A DNA stretch of 15,684 nt from Oscillospiraceae bacterium (GTDB lineage: Bacteria > Bacillota_A > Clostridia > Oscillospirales > Oscillospiraceae). Below, one piece after another: positions 1 through 6,940 of the stretch. Under the pieces are notes generated by a model. The model was not told the origin of the DNA, did not search any database, and saw only the letters and a list, made by a program, of their open reading frames with translations. Both the position numbers and the translations under genes were made by a program. Every line of letters begins with the position of its first letter. Within the stretch, counting starts at the first letter, position 1. The stretch spans positions 1 through 15,684 of the forward strand of contig JAFYVA010000049.1 in the NCBI GenBank assembly GCA_017549325.1, in the 5' to 3' direction.

Positions 1-413
1 AGCTCGGCCTTGATGCGCTCACGCAGCTCGTCGGCGATAGCCTTGGGATCATTACCAAAGAGGTGCATGCTGCCCGTGATGTCCAGCCAGCTCTCGTCGA
101 TACCAAATGGTTCTACCAAATCGGTGTAGTGCCCGTAGATCTCGTTGACGCGGCGGCTGTACTGCGCGTAGAGCTTATGGTGGGGCGGCAAGGTAATCAG
201 ATGGGGCGCTTTTTGCTTGGCCTGCCAGATGGTCTCCGCCGTCTTGACGCCCAACTGCTTGGCGGCTTCGTTTTTGGCGAGGACGATGCCGTGGCGCGAT
301 TTCGGGTCGCCGCACACCGCCACCGGCACATCCCGCAGCGCAGGATAGTCCAGCAGCTCCACCGAGGCGTAAAAACAGTTCAAATCGCAGTGCAGTATCA
401 CCCGGTCTTTCAT
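1..413 (-). CDS. dinB: DNA polymerase IV (Y-family), 5' part, cut by window edge
   Basis: Translesion DNA polymerase that copies damaged templates with low fidelity. Only the first 137 residues are visible; the gene runs off the left edge. The N-terminal palm motif with catalytic Asp10 followed by FYASVE (residues 14-19) is diagnostic for the Y family. The second catalytic motif, here G-I-D-E-S with Asp106 and Glu107, is also present. The ATG at 413 is chosen because AGGAGG lies 11 bases upstream at 425-430. The gene diverges from the aldo/keto reductase and has its own sigma-A-type promoter at 452-480. No LexA-like operator was recognised. Polymerase IV versus a close Y-family relative such as UmuC/PolV-type cannot be separated fully without the C-terminal little-finger domain, but the N-terminus fits DinB well. 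Confidence 0.93.
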   Translation of the reverse strand, partial: MKDRVILHCDLNCFYASVELLDYPALRDVPVAVCGDPKSRHGIVLAKNEAAKQLGVKTAETIWQAKQKAPHLITLPPHHKLYAQYSRRVNEIYGHYTDLVEPFGIDESWLDITGSMHLFGNDPKAIADELRERIKAE

Positions 414-451
414 CGTGTCCCACGCCTCCTCTCGTGCAAATGTTCGAGAAT

Positions 452-480
452 AGTATACCCCACTTGCGCACCAAAGTAAA
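452..480 (-). promoter_or_regulatory. sigma-A promoter for dinB
   Basis: Reading the minus strand: TTTACT (480-475), a 17-base spacer, then TATACT (457-452). It lies 39 bases upstream of the dinB ATG, with the Shine-Dalgarno in between. It is seven bases from the divergent reductase promoter, so the two may compete. Confidence 0.75.
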
Positions 481-487
481 GCCGCAC

Positions 488-516
488 TTGTACTTTTCCG
501 CCGCTTGGAGTATGAT
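488..516 (+). promoter_or_regulatory. sigma-A promoter for the aldo/keto reductase
   Basis: TTGTAC at 488-493, a 17-base spacer and TATGAT at 511-516. Start of transcription is expected near 523, giving a leader of about 26 bases before the ATG at 549. Confidence 0.75.
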
Positions 517-548
517 GAATACAAATCACTGTAAGCGAGGATACCGCC

Positions 549-1727
549 ATGCAATATCGCACCGACAAATACGGCAATCAGATCTCCGCGCTGGGCTTCG
601 GCTGTATGCGCTTTCCTCAGACGCTGGGCAAAATCGACATGGCCGCCACGGAGAAACTGCTGCTCCACGCCATCGAATCCGGCGTGAACTATTTCGACAC
701 CGCCTACATCTATCCCGGCAGCGAAGCCGCCGTGGGTGATATTCTCCATAAGCATGGCCTGCGTGATAAGGTCTACATCGCCACCAAACTGCCCCATTAT
801 TTGATCCGCAGCGTGGAGGGCGCGGAAAAGACTTTCCAAGAGGAACTGCGCCGCCTGAAAACCGACCACATCGACTACTATCTGATGCATATGCTGACGG
901 ATGTGGGGGCGTGGGAGAAGCTGAAGACCCTCGGTGTAGTGGACTGGCTGGAAGAGCAAAAGCGCCGCGGCACCATCCGCCAGATCGGCTTTTCCTACCA
1001 CGGCAACGCCGAGACCTTCTGCCGTCTGGTGGATGTTTACGACTGGGACTTCTGCCAGATCCAGTATAACTACATGGACGAGCATTCGCAGGCAGGCCGC
1101 CGCGGCCTCCACTATGCCCATGAAAAGGGCTTGCCCGTGGTCATCATGGAGCCCCTTCGCGGTGGTCGCTTGGTGAATCATCTCCCCGAGGAGGCGGAGA
1201 AGATCTTTGCCTCACATACACCCGGCTATACGCCTGCCCAGTGGGGTCTGCGGTGGCTGTGGGATCAACCGGAGGTCACCTGCATCCTCTCCGGCATGAA
1301 CGCCATGGCACAGGTACAGGACAACATCGACACCGCCTGTGACGCCGCCGTGGGCGCCCTGACGGAGGCCGATCAGGCGATGCTCCGGCAGGTGGTGGCC
1401 GCCATCAACGCCAGAATGAAGGTGGGCTGCACCGGCTGCGGCTACTGTATGCCCTGTCCCAAGAACGTGGATATCCCTGGCACCTTCGCCGCCTATAACC
1501 GCCGCTACAGTGACGGAAAATTCCGCGGCCTTGCCGAGTACGCCATGTGTACGGCTCTGCGCCGCCAGCCTACCTCCGCCTCCAACTGCATCGGCTGCGG
1601 TAAGTGCGAGCAGCACTGCCCCCAGGGACTGCCCATCCGCGAAAAGCTGAAGGAGGCCGCCTCGGAGCTGGAAGGCCCCGTCTACCGCACCGCGAGAAAG
1701 CTGAACCAGATTTTTAAGTTGTTTTAA
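549..1727 (+). CDS. Aldo/keto reductase with C-terminal 2x[4Fe-4S] ferredoxin-like domain
   Basis: NAD(P)H-linked oxidoreductase of the AKR TIM-barrel superfamily, fused to a ferredoxin-like tail; 392 residues, a usual length for this clostridial subfamily. The AKR catalytic tetrad can be placed at Asp50, Tyr55, Lys80 and His114. The tail carries two cysteine sets: Cys294/297/300/303 followed by Pro, and Cys347/350/353/357 followed by Pro. Both fit [4Fe-4S] binding, which suggests electron exchange with ferredoxin-type partners as well as nicotinamide. The ATG at 549 follows AGCGAGG with good spacing. It is monocistronic: own promoter at 488-516 and a strong terminator directly after the TAA. 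The substrate cannot be told from sequence. The fold and cluster assignment are firm; the reaction is unknown. Confidence 0.92.
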   Translation: MQYRTDKYGNQISALGFGCMRFPQTLGKIDMAATEKLLLHAIESGVNYFDTAYIYPGSEAAVGDILHKHGLRDKVYIATKLPHYLIRSVEGAEKTFQEELRRLKTDHIDYYLMHMLTDVGAWEKLKTLGVVDWLEEQKRRGTIRQIGFSYHGNAETFCRLVDVYDWDFCQIQYNYMDEHSQAGRRGLHYAHEKGLPVVIMEPLRGGRLVNHLPEEAEKIFASHTPGYTPAQWGLRWLWDQPEVTCILSGMNAMAQVQDNIDTACDAAVGALTEADQAMLRQVVAAINARMKVGCTGCGYCMPCPKNVDIPGTFAAYNRRYSDGKFRGLAEYAMCTALRRQPTSASNCIGCGKCEQHCPQGLPIREKLKEAASELEGPVYRTARKLNQIFKLF

Positions 1728-1730
1728 AGA

Positions 1731-1764
1731 AAAAATCGTGCATCCGAATGGATGCACGATTTTT
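1731..1764. terminator. Bidirectional intrinsic terminator between reductase and ribU
   Basis: Perfect 15-bp stem (1731-1745 with 1750-1764) and a GAAT loop. Its ends are A5 on the left and T5 on the right, so it ends transcripts from both sides: the reductase on + and ribU on -. Confidence 0.9.
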
Positions 1765-1777
1765 GTTTGCATACAGA

Positions 1778-2461
1778 TCAAATTTTGCCCATCAGCACCA
1801 GCGCGGTGACGATGGCAGTGGCCAGCAGCGCGATGGTGAAGAGCCAGAAGCCGCCGTTGAGCTTCTTGGAGGCGGCGTGGACATCGTGGGAGGGAGCCAC
1901 CAGACCGGTCTTACGCAGGGCGGTGACCACGGGCTTGTAGATAATGAGGGTGGCGGCCATGTTCAGTGCACCTTTGACCAGATTGAAGGGCAGGAAGATG
2001 GGCAGCAGCATCTCTGCCACGGCCTCGCGGGGGACGCCCATGTACAGGGGGGTGATGAGGTAGTTCCACAGGATCATCACCACGGTCAGAGCCAGCGTGG
2101 CAACGCCGAGGCCGATGATGGCGCCGTTACGGGAGTGGTTCTTCTTATAGATGAACGAGGCGGTGCAGGCGAACACGGCGGTGGCCAACACATTCATGAT
2201 GCAGCCGATGGGGCCGGTGCCGCTGACGGTGAACATCTCAATAACGGCCACCACAAGGGCGATGATGGCGGCGGAGACGGGGCCGTAGATAAAGCCGCCG
2301 ATGCACACGATGGTCTCCTTGACCTCCAACTGCAGGAATCCGGCGACATCGGGGATGCTCTTGCACAATAACATCACCACATAGGTGACGGCGGTCAGCA
2401 TGGCGAGGGTCACCAGCTTCTTGACGCGGGCGGTTCTGGCGGGGGTAGTGTTGTGAGACAT
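1778..2461 (-). CDS. ribU: Riboflavin ECF transporter substrate-binding subunit RibU
   Basis: Integral membrane S-component that binds riboflavin and works with a shared EcfA/A'/T energising module, which is not in this window. The 227-residue protein is mostly hydrophobic, with about six membrane segments from roughly residue 12 to the C-terminal end. The small-residue-rich first helix (residues 12-30) is where S-components usually contact EcfT. The assignment to riboflavin rests mainly on the FMN riboswitch directly upstream. The ATG at 2461 follows AAAGGAG with 8-base spacing. The open frame extends upstream through the leader, but that part overlaps the riboswitch and has no suitable start. 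It is somewhat longer than most RibU proteins, with a polar stretch near residues 185-205 before the last helix. Expected to be shut off when FMN is plentiful. Confidence 0.9.
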   Translation of the reverse strand: MSHNTTPARTARVKKLVTLAMLTAVTYVVMLLCKSIPDVAGFLQLEVKETIVCIGGFIYGPVSAAIIALVVAVIEMFTVSGTGPIGCIMNVLATAVFACTASFIYKKNHSRNGAIIGLGVATLALTVVMILWNYLITPLYMGVPREAVAEMLLPIFLPFNLVKGALNMAATLIIYKPVVTALRKTGLVAPSHDVHAASKKLNGGFWLFTIALLATAIVTALVLMGKI

Positions 2462-2524
2462 AAAAAATACTCCTTTTTGAAATGATACACGCCTGGAAAC
2501 AGTCTTCCAAGGTGCACGCATTAC

Positions 2525-2550
2525 AAAAAAGAGCATAACAATGATGCTGT
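2525..2550 (-). terminator. Candidate riboswitch-controlled attenuator
   Basis: Minus strand: ACAGCAT (2550-2544) pairs with ATGCTCT (2536-2530) with one mismatch, followed by a T6 run. It sits five bases after the FMN aptamer and before the ribU ribosome binding site, where a terminator controlled by FMN is expected. The stem is weak, so control at translation remains possible. Confidence 0.45.
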
Positions 2551-2554
2551 ACAC

Positions 2555-2663
2555 GCCTTCTCTCATCCAGACTATACTGTCGGTATCGGAATTGCACCGA
2601 TTCGTGCCCATAGGCTCGCGGACTATCACCGCCGGTGGGGAATTTCGCCCCGCCCCGAAGACT
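2555..2663 (-). promoter_or_regulatory. FMN riboswitch (RFN element)
   Basis: The minus strand carries the hallmark blocks of the RFN aptamer in order: TCTTCGGGGC with GAAATTCCC, then ACCGGCGGT, AGTCCGCGAGCC, GAATCGGTG with AATTCCGATACCGACAGT, and finally AGTCTGGATGAGAGAAG. The 5' CTTC and 3' GAAG close the P1 stem. It sits in the ribU leader about 95 bases upstream of the start codon. FMN binding is known to reduce expression of downstream riboflavin genes. Confidence 0.96.
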
Positions 2664-2686
2664 CTTATTCCGTTGTGTTCAAACAC

Positions 2687-2715
2687 ATCATACTATACCC
2701 GCGAGAAAAATGCAA
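2687..2715 (-). promoter_or_regulatory. sigma-A promoter for the ribU leader
   Basis: Minus strand: TTGCAT (2715-2710), 17-base spacer, TATGAT (2692-2687). Transcription should start about 20 bases before the first riboswitch helix. The -35 box lies within an inverted repeat CCGCGA...TCGCGG (2699-2704 and 2725-2730) that could be an operator. Confidence 0.7.
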
Positions 2716-2783
2716 TAGTAAGTTTCGCGGAGTGAGAAAAATGTAAACATTTCATGTACCTTGCGACAATTCGCAAAAAAGTG

Positions 2784-2813
2784 TTGCAAATGGTGATAAA
2801 GTATGTCTATAGT
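2784..2813 (+). promoter_or_regulatory. Probable sigma-A promoter for the small membrane-protein pair
   Basis: TTGCAA at 2784-2789, 18-base spacer, TATAGT at 2808-2813. It would start transcription close to 2820, just at the Shine-Dalgarno of the next gene, so the leader would be very short. A perfect inverted repeat TTGCGA-CAAT-TCGCAA lies just upstream at 2761-2776. Confidence 0.5.
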
Positions 2814-2835
2814 AATAGAAAAGGAGGGTGCGGCT

Positions 2836-3387
2836 ATGAAAAAGAGAACGAAAGTGATTGTTGCTCTGCTGGCAGTTGTGATTTTGGCGCTGTGGGCGTT
2901 CCCCACGATCCTTTACATTGTGAATACAAGAGATACCATCAAAAATACAGACGAAGAAATCGAAGCCTTTATCGAAGCCTATCAGGGAGCGGAAGTGACC
3001 GCTATTGTAAAAACGGCAGAAAGTGACGATACTAAAGTTGTCATCCACGAGCGGGAAGATTTGGGAATGTGTGTCGCCTTTTTTGAGAAAAAACTGTCTG
3101 GAAAGCGGCTGCACTATTTGGGAATGAACATGCTGGCAGATTCGGGATTACATATTTCTTGGGATGTGCGGGAGAACGGGAAAGAGGGGCATGTTGTTGT
3201 TTATGGTGACAACCGCAGCGGTAGCGTTGGCGCCTATGTTTCCGAAGAATTTCCGTGGGTTGCCCGTGAAAATTTGGAGTCAGACTTTATTATTGATATT
3301 TATCCCCTCGACCCATCCGAGGAAACATTCCCTATCGCCAATCTGCTGTACCAATATACACCCGATGGTGAACAGTTCCGTCCATGA
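2836..3387 (+). CDS. Unknown membrane-anchored protein, first of a pair
   Basis: I do not recognise a family. The 183-residue product starts with a lysine-rich tip, then one hydrophobic segment (about residues 7-29) that can be an uncleaved signal-anchor. After it comes an acidic, soluble region of about 150 residues that would lie outside the cell. There are no paired cysteines and no lipobox. The ATG at 2836 is preferred over an in-frame ATG at 2803 because AAGGAGGG lies 7 bases upstream and the earlier one has no ribosome binding site. Base use is clearly more A/T-rich than in flanking genes, which hints at foreign origin. The next gene has the same plan and nearly the same ribosome-binding block, 62 bases downstream. 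Confidence 0.72.
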   Translation: MKKRTKVIVALLAVVILALWAFPTILYIVNTRDTIKNTDEEIEAFIEAYQGAEVTAIVKTAESDDTKVVIHEREDLGMCVAFFEKKLSGKRLHYLGMNMLADSGLHISWDVRENGKEGHVVVYGDNRSGSVGAYVSEEFPWVARENLESDFIIDIYPLDPSEETFPIANLLYQYTPDGEQFRP

Positions 3388-3449
3388 TACTGATAAAGCA
3401 TCATTGCCTATTATGCTGTCCATAGAGCCAATGTAAAGGAGGTGCAGCT

Positions 3450-3992
3450 ATGAAAGGCTGGAAACTTATTTTGATTCCCATTGTCCTCATTATTTTGGCT
3501 GTGGGCGGCGCACTTGCCTACAACTGGTGGTACGACAGTCATCGTGCACCCGGCACTGGGGGAACTATGGAAGGTTATCTGCAGGGGGTTGCCGATTGGG
3601 CCAAGGGGGAGCAGGGATTGGAACTGCTGGGAGAGTACACCTTTGTCACCACGGAGGAGATCGACAAGAGCAAAGTAAAAAAAGTCTATGCCTATCAGCT
3701 TTCGGATGGCTCCGTCTACGGTTGGCTTTCCTATTATGAGGAGCAGCGGCAGGAATGGCTGTCAGATTGGGCGTATGTCGCCTCCGGCACCTGTGTAGAC
3801 TACGCCAAAGCACTGGCGGAGGCGGAAGCACAGTATCGGGAGAAGGATTTGTTTTTGGGCGACTATAGCTTGAACGGTCTGTTCTTTGCCATCGGTGATA
3901 CTCCCGAAACCTTGGCAGGCTATTTTGTCAGCTGTACGGAGGGTTTGACCTACCGCATTCACACGCAGAGGTTATACACCGGGAAAGAATAG
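3450..3992 (+). CDS. Unknown membrane-anchored protein, second of a pair
   Basis: Not assigned to a family. The product is 180 residues with an N-terminal signal-anchor (about residues 5-26) followed by a soluble domain rich in Tyr, Trp and Glu, for example the Y-x-W-L-S-Y-Y-E-E stretch near residues 91-98. It has no lipobox. The ATG at 3450 follows AAAGGAGG. Sequence around this start closely matches that of the preceding gene, and the two probably share one transcript ending at the 4021-4052 hairpin. The gene ends with TAG, the only intact gene in the window to do so. Function cannot be inferred beyond a probable cell-envelope location. Confidence 0.75.
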   Translation: MKGWKLILIPIVLIILAVGGALAYNWWYDSHRAPGTGGTMEGYLQGVADWAKGEQGLELLGEYTFVTTEEIDKSKVKKVYAYQLSDGSVYGWLSYYEEQRQEWLSDWAYVASGTCVDYAKALAEAEAQYREKDLFLGDYSLNGLFFAIGDTPETLAGYFVSCTEGLTYRIHTQRLYTGKE

Positions 3993-4020
3993 CCTCCGAT
4001 AACGGTAAATTACAGAAGAA

Positions 4021-4052
4021 AACAGCATCCACCCGCAGAGGTGGATGCTGTT
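4021..4052. terminator. Bidirectional terminator between the membrane-protein pair and the SulP gene
   Basis: Perfect 13-bp stem (4021-4033 with 4040-4052) and a six-base loop. The + side is followed by TTGTTT-like sequence; the - side by TTTTCTTCT. It serves the two converging transcripts. Confidence 0.85.
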
Positions 4053-4064
4053 GTTTGTAAGCGT

Positions 4065-5717
4065 TTATTTCGCCTCTTCCACACCGGCAAGTTCTGCGGC
4101 GCGGGCGAGGGCATCGTCGATGTGGGGGCAGAAGTTCTCGCGGCCAACCTTATCGATAAAGCCGGCCTTCTCCATAGTGTGCATGGGCTGTTCGTTGACA
4201 TGGGAGAACACGATGTGGATACCCTTGGCAAGGCAGCGGTCGTGGAGGTTCTCCAGCGCGTTCATGGCGGTGGCATCCACGGCGGGCACGGCACGCATAC
4301 GGATCACGATGCAGCGGGTGAAATCCTTGAAAGAGATCTCGGCGATGCGGTCGGCGGCACCGAAGAACAGGGGGCCGCGGATCTCGTAGACACGGACGGC
4401 CAGAGGCACCTGACGGAGGTTGATGCTGTCCTCGGGTCTGTCGGCATACTTCCAGCCACGGACATCCGTCTCATCGGACATACGCTTCATGAACAGCAGG
4501 CAGGCCAGCAGCATGCCGATCTCGATGGCCACCACCAGATCGAAAACCACCGTCAGCACGAAGGAGATCACCAGCACGAGGATGTCGGACTTGGGTGCGG
4601 TCTTGACCAGATGGACGAAGGGACGCCACTGGCACATATTGTAGGCCACGATGAAGAGGATGGCGGCGATGGTGGGCATGGGAATCAGTGCGGCGTAGGG
4701 CATCAGTACCACCAGCACCAGCAGCAGGACGATGGCGTGAACCATACCGGCCACGGGGGTGCGGCCGCCGGACTTGATGTTGGCGGCGGTACGGGCGATG
4801 GCGCCGGTGGCGGGGATACCGCCGAAGAGGGCCGAGCCCACGTTACCGATACCCTGTGCGATCAGCTCCATGTTGGAGCGGTGGCGGGAGGACACCATAC
4901 CGTCGGCCACCACGCAGCTCAGCAAGGACTCGATACCGGCCAGAATGGCGATGGTGAAGGCGTCGGGCAGCAGGGCGCCCATATCCTTGAGATTGATGGC
5001 GGGGATGGACAGTGCGGGCAGCTTGTTGGAGATGGTGTAGAGATCACCGATGGTGTTCACAGGCAGGTTCAGGAGCTTCACCAGCAGAGCGCCCACCACC
5101 ACGGCGATGAGGGAGGGGGGCACGCGCTTTTCGATCTTGGGATAGACAATGAGGATCAGCAGAGAGACAGCACCCACCAGAATGGCCCAGGGATTGACAG
5201 AGCCGATGTTGTGGAAGAAGGCCTCCAGCTTCTCCAGCGTCTCGATGGGAGCCTCACCGTGGGCGTAACTGACGCCGCAGAAATCCTTCCACTGGCCGAT
5301 GAAGATGGTCACGGCGATACCGGCGGTGAAGCCGGTGGTGATGGTGTAGGGGATGTACTTAATCAGACCGCCGAAACGGCACAGACCCATTACCACCAGA
5401 ATGATACCGGCCATAACGGTAGCCAGCACCAGACCGCCCATACCCTTGGTGGCCACGATACCGGCCACGATGGTGGCGAAGGCGGCGGTGGGACCGGCGA
5501 TCTGCACGGTGGAGCCGCCGAAGAAGGAGATGAGGAAACCGGCCACGATGGCGGTGTAGATACCCTGCTCGGGACCCACGCCGCTGGCCAGCGCCAGTGC
5601 GATGGACAGGGGCAGTGCGATGATGGCAACGATGATACCGGAGACGATATCTTTCACCAGCTGCTGACGGGTGTACCCCTTCAGGGTGGTGAAGAGCATG
5701 GGTGTAAAGTATTTCAT
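4065..5717 (-). CDS. SulP/SLC26-family anion transporter with STAS domain
   Basis: Membrane transporter for an anion such as sulfate or bicarbonate; 550 residues, normal for bacterial SulP. The N-terminal signature around residues 36-62 (small-residue stretch, then G-V-G-P-E-Q-G-I-Y) and the A-G-P-T-A-A block near 74-79 are typical. Many hydrophobic helices follow to about residue 410. A C-terminal STAS domain (about 437-538) includes Asp481 in V-D-A-T-A, where STAS domains often have the regulatory Asp-Ser/Thr. The start is placed at the ATG at 5717 because GAGG lies 8 bases upstream; an earlier in-frame GTG at 5738 has no ribosome binding site. Family membership is firm. The transported ion is not decided by sequence, and no cysteine-biosynthesis or carbonic anhydrase gene is nearby to help. 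Confidence 0.92.
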   Translation of the reverse strand: MKYFTPMLFTTLKGYTRQQLVKDIVSGIIVAIIALPLSIALALASGVGPEQGIYTAIVAGFLISFFGGSTVQIAGPTAAFATIVAGIVATKGMGGLVLATVMAGIILVVMGLCRFGGLIKYIPYTITTGFTAGIAVTIFIGQWKDFCGVSYAHGEAPIETLEKLEAFFHNIGSVNPWAILVGAVSLLILIVYPKIEKRVPPSLIAVVVGALLVKLLNLPVNTIGDLYTISNKLPALSIPAINLKDMGALLPDAFTIAILAGIESLLSCVVADGMVSSRHRSNMELIAQGIGNVGSALFGGIPATGAIARTAANIKSGGRTPVAGMVHAIVLLLVLVVLMPYAALIPMPTIAAILFIVAYNMCQWRPFVHLVKTAPKSDILVLVISFVLTVVFDLVVAIEIGMLLACLLFMKRMSDETDVRGWKYADRPEDSINLRQVPLAVRVYEIRGPLFFGAADRIAEISFKDFTRCIVIRMRAVPAVDATAMNALENLHDRCLAKGIHIVFSHVNEQPMHTMEKAGFIDKVGRENFCPHIDDALARAAELAGVEEAK

Positions 5718-5738
5718 ATTCTTGACCTCACAACACAC

Positions 5739-5768
5739 AATATAATAAAGAAATTGCTAATAACACAA
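5739..5768 (-). promoter_or_regulatory. Possible sigma-A promoter for the SulP gene
   Basis: Minus strand: TTGTGT (5768-5763), 18-base spacer, TATATT (5744-5739). Start would be about 10-15 bases before the GAGG site. A moderate match only. Confidence 0.4.
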
Positions 5769-5828
5769 ACACCGCTATATTACGCCTCAATTCGTAGAAA
5801 TGCAACCCCTAAAATGCAGAAAATGAAG

Positions 5829-6133
5829 AAAAACACTTGGGCGGCCTCGCATAGAGATTTATACGCTCCAAAGGGGCTATTTTCCCACAATACTGCATCA
5901 AAAATCCACGGTAGGCGTCAGCCTTACCATGGATTTTTTCTTTGTCTTGCAGAAAAATCTCTCCCTTTGGAGTGCGTTGCAGTTTTGAATAGAAGATTTT
6001 TGTTCTCAGGGATTTCCAGAGGACGAAGGAATACTGTATGTATTTCGAGGACGATGGATTCCCTGAGGGCGAAAGGATTCATTCAAAACCGCGTAAATCC
6101 CTATGTGAGTCCGCCCTTTTACAGCGGTGTTTT
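5829..6133. repeat. Nested inverted-repeat element (candidate MITE or structured RNA)
   Basis: Non-coding stretch of about 305 bases between the aldolase stop and the SulP promoter. The outer arms 5829-5866 and 6091-6133 are imperfect inverted copies: AAAACAC/GTGTTTT at the ends, then GGGCGG-CTC-CATAG-GATTTA-ACGC matched in reverse on the right. Inside lie two independent arms. Arm A is closed by a perfect 10-bp stem (5866-5875 with 5963-5972) around a long hairpin at 5900-5938. Arm B is closed by TTTTGAAT/ATTCAAAA (5983-5990 with 6081-6088), then CTCAGGGA/TCCCTGAG (6005-6012 with 6060-6067). The fold is a three-way junction on either strand. I saw no transposase and no clear target-site duplication. 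Confidence 0.8.
5900..5938. terminator. Long hairpin inside the element, possible bidirectional terminator
   Basis: The stem AAAAATCCA / TGGATTTTT continues, after one mismatch, as GGTA-GGC / GCC-T-TACC around a GTCA loop. With A5 and T6 at its ends it can act as an intrinsic terminator in both directions, including for the aldolase operon on the minus strand. Confidence 0.55.
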
Positions 6134-6148
6134 CGTAATTTGTTCAAT

Positions 6149-6928
6149 TTATGTCTCCGTTGCCTTGCGGGCTGCCTCCACCTGCATTTTCACGCCGGAA
6201 ATCAGCAGCAGCGTGTCGATTCCCAAGACCATGGCATCGTACCCGGTGGCGAAGCCATCGGCCACGCCGGCAGGCGAACCGGTGAAGAGGAAGCAGAACT
6301 TCCCGTTGTCGCGGCAGGCCTTGCGGATGCGGGCGAATGCCGCCTGCATGGTGGGATGATCGAACTGTCCCGGCAGCCCCATGGAGATCGACAGGTCGAA
6401 AGGCCCGATGAAGATACCGTCCACGCCCTCCATGGCGGTGATGGACTCGATGTTTTCCAGTGCCTCCTTCGTCTCGCACTGCGGCAGCAGCAAAGTGGCC
6501 TCGTTCATCACCGCCATCGTCTCGGCGGTGGTGCGCTCGACGTCAAAGCCCCAGCCATCCTTACGGGTGGGGCAGAAGCCGCGCTGGCCGATGGGGGCGA
6601 ACTTGGCCCAGTCGATGACCTGCTGCACCTCCTCCACGGAATGGATGTTGGGCACGATGAGACCGCGGGCACCCACATCCAGCAGCTTCAGCACGGCGCT
6701 GCGGCTGAGATCACGGACGCGGCACAGGGGGGAGAGATTGCTCAGTTCCGCGGCGCGGATCAGGTCCATGGCCGTCTCGGCCTCGGAGGGGCTGTGCTCA
6801 CAGTCGATGATGACGAAGTCGAGACCCGTGCGGCCCAGACACTCGATGACGGTGGGGCTGTTGAGGCCGCAGAAGGTGCCGAGGGGCTTCTCTGCGCCGA
6901 GCAGTTGCGCTTTCAGCTTATTGTTCAT
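6149..6928 (-). CDS. HpcH/HpaI-family class II aldolase
   Basis: Divalent-metal-dependent aldolase of the phosphoenolpyruvate/pyruvate superfamily; family members split or join pyruvate and an aldehyde (for example 4-hydroxy-2-oxo acids). The 259 residues match the family length. Expected active-site residues are visible: His45 in I-D-C-E-H, Arg70, and metal ligands Glu152 (P-Q-C-E-T) and Asp178 (G-P-F-D-L-S). The ATG at 6928 follows AAGGAG with good spacing. It begins 12 bases after the stop of the aminotransferase upstream, so the two are surely co-transcribed. This suggests that the aminotransferase makes a 2-oxo acid that the aldolase cleaves, but the real substrate is unknown. Transcription probably ends in the hairpin element just downstream. 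Confidence 0.92.
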   Translation of the reverse strand: MNNKLKAQLLGAEKPLGTFCGLNSPTVIECLGRTGLDFVIIDCEHSPSEAETAMDLIRAAELSNLSPLCRVRDLSRSAVLKLLDVGARGLIVPNIHSVEEVQQVIDWAKFAPIGQRGFCPTRKDGWGFDVERTTAETMAVMNEATLLLPQCETKEALENIESITAMEGVDGIFIGPFDLSISMGLPGQFDHPTMQAAFARIRKACRDNGKFCFLFTGSPAGVADGFATGYDAMVLGIDTLLLISGVKMQVEAARKATET

Positions 6929-6940
6929 AGAAGTTTCTCC

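Noticed and set aside
2462..2686. N-terminal extension of RibU through the leader
   Set aside because: It would translate the FMN riboswitch; the ATG at 2461 has a strong ribosome binding site and begins the recognisable protein.
5718..5738. GTG start giving seven extra N-terminal residues on the SulP protein
   Set aside because: No Shine-Dalgarno before it, and it would overlap the GAGG that serves the ATG at 5717.
4041..6359. Very long open frame on + (over 770 codons) opposite the SulP gene
   Set aside because: It runs antisense to a well-supported transporter, crosses the 4021-4052 terminator and the hairpin element, and is dominated by His, Gly, Asp and Gln as expected for a shadow of GC-rich codons. 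No ribosome binding site.
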